Shown here: positions 56,853-64,000 of the stretch, piece by piece
How the letters are laid out: every line of letters starts with the position of its first letter
Position numbering within the stretch: position 1 is the stretch's first letter
Assembly: GCF_900496995.4 (NCBI RefSeq)
Contig: NW_024470328.1
Location: 1-64,000 of the forward strand
DNA length: 64,000 nt
Direction: 5' to 3'
Source of the DNA: Aquila chrysaetos chrysaetos
Lineage: Eukaryota; Chordata; Aves; Accipitriformes; Accipitridae
Notes under the pieces: generated by a model
The model's input: the letters and a program-made list of their open reading frames with translations, nothing else
What the model was told of the DNA's origin: nothing
The model's database searches: none
Position numbers and translations under genes: made by a program

Positions 56853-57785
56853 TAACTTGTCACTGTCCTTTACTCCAACACGCGGAAGCTGCAGCTCTTG
56901 CACTTCTGGCTCTTCCTGGGCATCTACCTGGCTGCCCTCCTGGCCAACGGCCTCATCATCACCGCCGTAGCCTGTGACCACTGCCCCCACACCCCCATGT
57001 ACTTCTTCCTCCTCAACCTCTCTGTTCTTGACCTTGGCTCCATCTCCACCACTGTCCCCAAAGCCATGGCCAACTCCCTCTGGGACACCAGGGCCATCTC
57101 CTACCCAGGAGGTGCTGCACAGGCATTTCTGTTTCTCTTTTTGATCTCAGCAGAGTATTATCTTCTCACTGTTATGGCTTACGACCGCTACGTTGCCATT
57201 TGCAAACCCCTGCACTACGGGACCCTCCTGGGCAGCAGAGCTTGTGTCCACATGGCAGCAGCTGCCTGGGGCAGTGGGTTTCTCTATGCTGTGCTGCACA
57301 CTGTCAGTACATTTTCACTACCGCTCTGCCAAGGCAATGCTGTGGACCAGTTCTTCTGTGAAATCCCCCAGATCCTCAAGCTCTCTTGCTCAGATGCCTA
57401 CCTCAGGGAAGTTGGGGTACTTGCAGTTGGTGTCTGTTATACATTTGGGTGTTTTGTTTTCATTGTACTGTCCTATGGGCAGATCTTCAGAGCTGTGCTG
57501 AGGATCCCCTCCGAGCAGGGATGGCACAAAACATTTTCCATGTGCCTCCCTCACCTCGCTGTGGTCTCCTTGTTTATAAGCACTGGCATTTTTGCCTACC
57601 TGAAGCCCCCCTCCATTTCCTCCCCATCCCTGGACCTGCTGGTGGCAGTTCTGTACTCGGTGGTGCCTCCAGCCTTGAACTCCCTCATCTACAGCATGAG
57701 AAACCAGGAGATCAATGATGCCCTGAGACAACTAATCACTGGATGCTTTTCAGTAGGAAGAAACTGCCTCTTGTCTTCTGCATAG
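56853..57785 (+). pseudogene. Olfactory receptor, OR14-like, lacking its start
   Basis: A seven-helix odorant receptor of the group expanded in birds. From about 56890 the frame is intact to TAG at 57783-57785. It has TM1 GLIITAVA, HTPMYFFLLNLS, MAYDRYVAIC, SYGQIFRAVLRIPS, KTFSMCLPHLAV and SLIYSMRN. Upstream, the frame reaches TAA at 56853-56855 with no ATG, so about 20 N-terminal residues and the start are missing. The conserved cysteine at the start of TM3, needed for the extracellular disulfide, is glycine (YPGGAAQ). LNPLIY in TM7 has become LNSLIY. I conclude it is a young pseudogene; an alternative upstream exon supplying a start is less likely. Confidence 0.85.
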
Positions 57786-57999
57786 TACTCACATCTCATT
57801 ACAGGCCCTCCCTGTCTTCATGTGTGTTTTTTTAAGTCGATTTTATTTTTTTAGTCTTTTTTTCCCTTTGTTTTACTCATCTGAATGCTTTCCGCAAAGA
57901 AATGTCTTTATTCCTCCAGTGTCTAATTCACAGTCTATCCAGTTTTTCTCTGCCCTGGAGGCTGTGCAAATGAGCTGTTCCTTCTGTGTGTTTAAGCAA

Positions 58000-58005
58000 A
58001 ATAAA
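58000..58005 (+). terminator. Poly(A) signal after the receptor
   Basis: AATAAA followed by GGGCCCTGCAGTG, about 215 bp after the receptor stop. Confidence 0.6.
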
Positions 58006-58009
58006 GGGC

Positions 58010-60414
58010 CCTGCAGTGACTTGTTTTTCCAAGTTTCTTCCTCCAAGACCTTCTCTGCAGCTGCAGGGAGCAGTGCCTGTGTGCAGAGGGGAAGAAGAAA
58101 AGAGTCCCGGCACAGCACCACTGCCAGGGAGCTTGGTCTTTCCCGAGCTGCTCTATTCCCACTTCCATGCTTTCCTGCTGAACCCTTTGGTTGGTGGAAG
58201 GCCTGAGTGCTCTTCAAGCTTGGTTACAGTCCTGCCGTGTAGCAGGCCTGTGACCGCAGGCAAGGACAGGCAATGGGCACTTGTGTGCCAGAGCTGGCCT
58301 CCATAGCAGCATTTCCATCATACAAGGGGATCTCCTCAGGCCTTGTGCCACAGATGCCCCCCAGCCCTGGGGCTCAGCCCTCTCCACCCGCGAGGAGCTG
58401 CTGTGCCCTTCAGAGGGTCTGGGGCTGTGGGGTGACTGCCCAGAGCTCTGCCGCACCCTGTGGTGGGCACCACTGTGGGGCCATGCCAGACTGGGCTGCA
58501 CTGGGGAGAGGGCAGGGGAGGTGGAGGGAGGTCAAGGGAAGTGGGGAGAGTTTAGGGGGAGGTGGTCTGGGCTGGAAAGTGCCCAGGAGAGAAAAATATC
58601 TGTGTATAGCTTGTAGTGTGTGACCATGCAGGGCAAGGACTCACACCGGCGGTTTGTGGTACAGAGGCAGGACTTGTAGAAAGTATGAAAGACATGCAGG
58701 TGTAGGAGAGAGGAGGAGTCTGGTCTGTGCCCTTGGCAGTGTGGACAGACAGGGAAGGTGGCTTAGGGCCTTTGTCACCCCCAGCATCTCTCATTGGCCA
58801 TTTCCAGCACTTGCTGGTCACCCCAGGTTTACGGGTGAGTTTTGCTGTGAGGCCATCTCCAGCTTCCTGCTGGTCCAAAGGCTGGTTTTGGGGAACAGAC
58901 ATCCCTGCCTAGCATCTCCCCTTCTCCAGACCCTGGCGGACCCTTGAGCAGAGCTCTCTGCAAAACCCCATGTAGGACCAGGCTGCGGCAGGGCATGGGT
59001 CAGGTGCTGGGAAAGCTGCAAAGTAGGAAGATCATGGCGGAACTGTGATCTGAAGGCCATCTTTGGGATCACAATGGGGGGAAGGTCCCCACCCCTGACT
59101 CTCCCCTTTCCCATGCTGTGCCTGCACAGTGGGGTGATGGGACCGTGTATGGGCAGTGGGGCTGGGCCAGCACAGGGACACGGAGCTGAGAAGGGCCATG
59201 AAGCAGCTGCCAGGAGGTGCCATCATGGACACTTGTTCTAAGAATTGTAGACCAGAGGCTAATCACTAAGAACTCATAGCTATTTTTGTCATGTAAAAAG
59301 ACAAAAAAACCTAAATAGCTTTCGTTCATCATCAAGAACACAAAAGAGTTCCCTTTCAGCACTTTTTCCTTGGTTCCAAACCTCAGGCTGCTCAGACATG
59401 GAAAGTACTACCTCAAAGCTCTGCAAACTAAATCTCTCCCACCTTCTCTCATCCATGCTTTTTTACCCCAGGACACTTCTCCTCATCATGTCAGCACACT
59501 GTCTGGTCTCTTTTTTATCTGGGTGAAGTCAGGGTGCTCCCTCAAAATGCCTTCCCTACAGAAGTCTTCTCTACCTGCTGATGCCACTTGTATAGCCTCA
59601 CGCTATGTACAGCTCCATCTTCCTTCTACAGAGCTCCATGGGATGGACAGTTTTCCTGCTCCTTTCATGAGAAAAGGTGACAAACAGGAGACATCCCTTA
59701 ACAGGAAGCCAGAGCCTTGGGTGTTGCTCAGCTGCTTCTTACTGGCACTTCACTCAGACTCTGTTGTGGTGGCTTTGGTGCTTTTCTGTGGCTACTCTTT
59801 CTGCAGAGAAGATCTTAAAAAGACAATGATTTCATAAAAGGTGGTCATAAAGGCCCTGTTGTAGACAACAACGTTTGCCATGAGCTCTGGAGAGAGCCAG
59901 GAAGATAGTTAATAAGCACCAGGAATATGCAGGAATCTCAAGACCTCTTCTGAAGAGTGAGCGGCTCTGAGCAGCAGTGATTGGCCATGTGTAGGGCTCA
60001 GAGCTCAGAGCATCGAGCGATGTCAGTGAGAAACGAGGAGGTGGCTGATGGCTTTAGCAAATCCTGAAACCCTCTCTGAGGCCAGAAATGGAAAGCAGTG
60101 GATGTCTGAGGGTGGGGAAGAGGAAGAGGTGTGTCCTGGGAAGACGTCAGGAAGGAAGACCCCTCTTCTGCAAGTCAGGGATGAAAGAAATTCTTCTATG
60201 ATATGTGCATGCCTAGAAAATGGAGAAGGCCCGCTGCTGAGGGTGTCTATCATGCCAAATGAGCTGACCTTGCTCTTTTCCTGCTTCACTTCCCTTACTT
60301 GGATGGACCTCAGGAAACATCTATGAGTGTGGAGGATGCACAGACCTCCTGGGGTGAAGTTTCATCACTGCGGGGTAAGAGGGAAGGGTATGTGAGACAC
60401 GTTGTAGTGCAGAG
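58010..60414. other. No gene seen
   Basis: No frame matches a known family, and no RNA gene or clear repeat is seen. Confidence 0.5.
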
Positions 60415-60785
60415 AGAGAGCTGTGCATGTAAGAATTCAAGTGAGCCTGGGGCTAGAGGAGCACATCTTGGGTGCTAGAGGAACATAAACAAGGCTTTGA
60501 AAGAAGCCAGGTGGGTTGCAGGGAGCTCAGAGACATTGCCTAACCCTCAGAAAACTACAGCTTTATGTTTGAACAACAGCGAGGACAGACAGTTATCGGT
60601 AAACCTTGGCATATCATGGGGTCAGAGTGAGTTGGGGAAGCAGGGGGGGGAAAGTTAAAAATCTGCAGAGAAACGATCACTGACATAGGACAGTATAGGA
60701 CAGCCTGTGGTGGGGAAAGCCAAGGGCTTTGGTAGGGCTGGGACCCAGAACTGAGGTCCTTGTTCTCTTGGCTAGGGCTGCTGTC
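60415..60785 (-). repeat. Low-copy unit, partial inverted copy
   Basis: The reverse complements of parts of copies 1 and 2 occur here, for example ATTCAAGTGAGCCTGGGGCT and CATAGGACAGTATAGGACAG. It directly precedes the receptor 3' fragment. Confidence 0.6.
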
Positions 60786-61023
60786 TTGTGGGCTGAGTGG
60801 TCTCCATGTATTTCAGCCCTGGCATGATTGCCTATCTGAAGCCCCCCTCCATCTCCTCCCCATCCCTGGATCTGGTGGTGGCAGTGCTGTACTCGCTGGT
60901 GCCTCCAGTTGTGAGCCCTCTCATCTCTAGCATGAGGAACAGGGAGCTCAAAAATGCCCTGAGGAAAGTGATTTCATGGACATTTTTCAATACCAGTAAA
61001 CTTCCAGTCTTTTTCCACAAGTG
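60786..61023 (+). pseudogene. Olfactory receptor 3' fragment (OR14-like)
   Basis: Encodes only late TM6 to the C-terminus: GMIAYLKPPSISSPSLDLVV, then VLYSLVPP, LISSMRNREL and a tail of about 20 residues ending at TGA 61021-61023. The first two-thirds are absent, replaced by the inverted low-copy unit. It is closely related to the receptor at 56853-57785. Confidence 0.85.
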
Positions 61024-62055
61024 ACTCCCGTACTAGGACAATGCTTTGTTTTATTATCGTTGTTGTTATTGCTTTTTGGCGTTTCATGTTCGTAGACCAA
61101 TACTTGGACTTCCCATACTTCATGTGAAGCATGAACCTCCTCTGTCTCACCTGGAGGACCATATAAAAATGTGTCTTTGTGACACTGGGTCCAAGCTGAC
61201 TCCCTCATAGCATCTCTGTAACAAAAAGGGATCTTCCCTGTGCACTGCCTGATGGTAGGGCTGTTTTTCCAAGCCTCGTGTTAGGAACAGGACCGAGATA
61301 CTGCACCTCCAAAAGGCCTATTGATCCGTGGTTTCAAGGGCAAAAAGCTCATTGTCATCTTGTGACCTGCTAGAGGGGTGGATTTAGGACTCACCTGTTG
61401 GTGCCTGGTGGCAGTGGAAATGACAAATGGTCACTGAGGTACAAACCCAGTCCTTTCCCACATGTGACAGGGCAGAAGACATCTTCCAGGAGGGGAATCT
61501 GTAGCTGCCTGGACATCCCAGGGGATCTCCATGGGCAGCGTGTGCCTGGGGTGTGGCCGGAGCTCCAGAAAGTGAGAGATTGCCTAGGAGGACTCACGCA
61601 AAAGTGTTAATTCCAGGTATTCACAGGGAAAGGAGGACTCTGCAATCACAGGGCAGGCAGCGGGAACCCAGCTGGCACAGGGGAAGGGGGCTGGAGAGAT
61701 GCAAGAGCTGGCTGAGGAGCTCCAGGACCAGGACTGTCATGCTGCCCTGGGGCGTGGGGCTGGTGGGGGCAGAGAAGGGGCAAATGCAGTCAGTGTTGGG
61801 GATCACCTATAATATGAACACAGAAGAGCCAGAGAGTGAGTGGCCATACAGCCCAACCCTGAGGAAGGACCTTTGCTGCATGGTCACCCCTGTCTTCCTC
61901 CAGGTTTCTAGGATACCCAGCTCTACTGCCATTATTAATAAAAAGGGAACCAGTTTCCTACCAACACTCATTACACATCAAGTCCCATAACTCTTGCCAC
62001 AGCCAGACTCTCATCCAAGCCCATTCTCAGACACCTCTGGCTAGATCAGGTGCTT
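61024..62055. other. No gene seen
   Basis: Nothing recognisable beyond a short TTATTATCGTTGTTG simple stretch near 61055. Confidence 0.5.
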
Positions 62056-62290
62056 GTCACGACAGATTTTGAAAATCTCCATTGATAGAGATCTCACCAA
62101 CTGGCCTGGGTCCTTGCTCCAGTGTTTGGCTCTGAGGCATTTTTCCAAACACCGGCTTTCTCAGCCTCTCCTTGTATGCAATGTGCTCCAGGCCCCAACC
62201 ATCCTTCTGGCCTCTGCAACTTCCTCTCCATTCTGTCAGGGTCTTCCTTGTGCTGGTGAGCCCCATACTGGACACAGCAGTCCTGAGGTG
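62056..62290 (-). mobile_element. CR1 LINE 3' fragment (antisense)
   Basis: Antisense CR1 phrases including TGCTCCAGTGTTTGGC, TCTCAGCCTCTCCTTG and TACTGGACACAGCAGTCCTG. Confidence 0.7.
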
Positions 62291-62296
62291 GCTGTC

Positions 62297-62800
62297 CTGT
62301 AGTGGGTTAGCCTTGCCCAACAGCCAGACACCCACCCAGCTGCCCAGTCACACCTCCAACTCAAAAGGCTCAAAAGGACAAAGAGAGAAAATAAGATGGA
62401 ATAGCTCCTGGGTCACGATAAAGACAGGGAGATCACTTACTAATTACTGTCACAGGCAAAGAAGGGTTGACTTGGGGAAGACCAATTTAATTTATGCCAA
62501 GTAAAAAAGGTTTGGGTTGTGAGAAACAATGACAAAATTATTCAAGTCCATTGCCCTCACAGTTTCCCCCAGGCTCAAATTACTCCCTTGCTCCAAGTTC
62601 TTCTACTCATCCCAACCCCACGAGGAGCATGGGGGATGGTGAAGAGGGGGTTAACAGTCAGTAAAGAACAACTCTGCCGCTCTTTCTTCCTCACACTTCT
62701 CCTCTGTTCCAGCTTGGGTCTCCTCCATGGGATCCCACAATATTGGTGGTCAAGGCTATGTGGTGTTCATTTCTTTCTGTCTTACCTTTCTCCTTTATAC
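62297..62800 (-). mobile_element. ERVL/K-type LTR (antisense)
   Basis: Contains GGGTCACGATAAAGACAGGG, ACTAATTACTGTCACAGGCA and TTCTTCCTCACACTTCTC, matching the antisense of the LTR at 45430-46575. Directly abuts CR1 on both sides. Confidence 0.7.
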
Positions 62801-62804
62801 TCAC

Positions 62805-63435
62805 AGAATCCCAGACATGTTGAGATTGGAAGGGACCTCTGGAGACCATCCAGTTCAACCTCCTCAGGTGAGGAAGGCTCAGCTACAGTATGTTGCTCAG
62901 CACCTTATCTAGGTGGGTATGGAGTACCCCCATGGATGGAGACTCCACAACCTCTCCGAGTAGACTGTTCCAGTGTTTGACCACCCACAGAGTCAAACGG
63001 TGTTTTCTTGGGTTCAGATGGAATTTTATACCCATTAATAAGATCCCCCTCAGCCTTTTCTTCTCCAGGCTGAACAGTCCCACATCTATCGGCCTTTCCT
63101 CCTAGGAAAGATGCTCCAGTCCCTTAAACCAGCTTTGTGGCCCTTTGCTGCACTTGCTTTAGGTCAACAAGTTTGATGCACTGGGCAGCGCAGCACTTGA
63201 CACAGCACTCCAGCTGTGGCCTCAGCAGTGCTGAGCAGAGGGGAAGGATCACCTCCCTCCATCTGCCAGCAAGGCTTCTCCTAATGCAGCCCAGGAGGCT
63301 GTTGGCCTTTGCCATGAGGGTGCATTGCTCGCTCATGCTCAGCTGCTTGTCCTCTGGGACCTCAAGGTCCTTCTCTGTGGAGCTGCTATCTAGCTGGTCG
63401 ACCCCCAGCATGATGTCCACAGTGGGGTTGGATCA
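62805..63435 (-). mobile_element. CR1 LINE 3' end with RT C-terminus (antisense)
   Basis: Starts with the CR1 3' end (AGAATCCCAGACATGTTGAG and GGAAGGGACCTCTGG). The minus strand encodes LGLFSLEKKRLRG-like sequence, then, at 63124-63420, SLAGRWREVILPLCSALLRP and QQRATKLV, the C-terminal domain of CR1 ORF2. Fossil with indels. Confidence 0.85.
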
Positions 63436-64000
63436 CAGGCTGTCTGTCCTCCCCCAGGGACTTATCCTTCTTGAAGATGAGCTTCACCTCTGGCACAGGT
63501 CCCACAGTGCTGCAGAGTCACCTGGGACAGCAAACCCCTCTCCAGCCAGGGCTGTACAGCCCAGGCCTCTTTCTCTCTGGCCTTGGGGACTGCAGCTTTT
63601 GCTCTTGGTGGGAACCTCATTCATCGTGATGCTGCCACCGGCCATCTACACCAGCATGCCTCTGCTGAGAAGCAAAGCCTTTCTAGACAAGGGCTCCCAT
63701 CACTTGGTAGAAGCTTTCCTTGTTACAAGACTGCCCTTGGCCCTGGAGCCATATCTGAGGTGCTGCAGTCCTCATGGGCATCAAAGCCCACCGCCTGGGG
63801 CACGGACAGCGGGAGCGCTGTGTACCATGGCAGAGCTGTGACATGAGTGGGATAAGCTGAGGTGAGGAAGGACAACTCCCATGGGTTATTTGCTGAATGG
63901 AGACACAACATGCTTAGGAGAGACTGACACAGAAGGTGAGAAGTGGGGGATGCCTTGTGTGATGTCAGGGCAGCTCAGATATATATGGACATTCTGAATG
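63436..64000. other. No confident gene
   Basis: A plus-strand frame through 63580-63841 has a hydrophobic stretch (LQLLLLVGTSFIVMLPP) but begins inside antisense CR1 and matches no family I know. Confidence 0.4.

Noticed and set aside
63137-63841. A 234-codon plus-strand frame at the right end
   Set aside because: Its first third is the complement of CR1 ORF2, so it is mostly a shadow. The rest matches nothing known.

Overview
The window looks like avian nuclear DNA. It carries CR1 LINEs on both strands (one with an ORF1 esterase domain), bird-type ERV LTRs, relics of the bird-expanded OR14-like olfactory receptor group, and a multi-exon scavenger-receptor cysteine-rich (SRCR) gene with vertebrate splice sites. 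I cannot name the species.

Layout. Positions 1-4733 are a GGTAC-rich tandem satellite broken by one antisense solo LTR. Positions 4734-14085 hold a class I (gammaretrovirus-like) provirus, ERV1, on the plus strand, with near-identical 1.04-kb LTRs, a tRNA-Pro type primer site, damaged gag, pol and env, and a second-family solo LTR inside pol. Positions 14086-22188 are gene-poor: an olfactory-receptor relic, two CR1 pieces, ERVL-type LTRs and a roughly 73-bp minisatellite.

Positions 22189-34522 hold the main cellular gene. It is a 17-exon plus-strand type I membrane receptor with a signal peptide, nine group B SRCR domains (one exon each), short hinges, a transmembrane exon and a WC1-like acidic, tyrosine-bearing tail. 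Two domain-plus-intron blocks are a recent tandem copy of each other. A tRNA-Phe(GAA) gene lies antisense about 210 bp past its poly(A) signal.

Positions 35390-40960 are antisense CR1 and LTR debris followed by a low-copy unit. Positions 40961-50884 hold a second class I provirus, ERV2, on the minus strand. Its primer site resembles tRNA-Arg and its gag and pol share one frame through a UGA-CGG stop. It has been invaded by three solo LTRs: one in gag, one in the leader and one in its 5' LTR. Positions 50950-64000 hold CR1 pieces, a second copy and an inverted partial copy of the low-copy unit, an olfactory receptor lacking its start and a conserved cysteine, a receptor 3' fragment, and more CR1 and LTR sequence.

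The retroviral parts form a nested record. LTR family A entered ERV1 and ERV2, the ERV1-type LTR entered the ERV2 LTR, and an ERVL/K-type LTR entered ERV2 gag. Low divergence between copies suggests these events were recent. Neither provirus has matching target-site duplications, and both sit where unrelated sequence types meet. No CRISPR array, bacterial gene or plasmid feature is present. The best candidates for new biology are the SRCR receptor (a domain that lost one disulfide pair, a homogenised repeat block, a frame-preserving intron) and the stop-codon readthrough and leader structures of the two proviruses.
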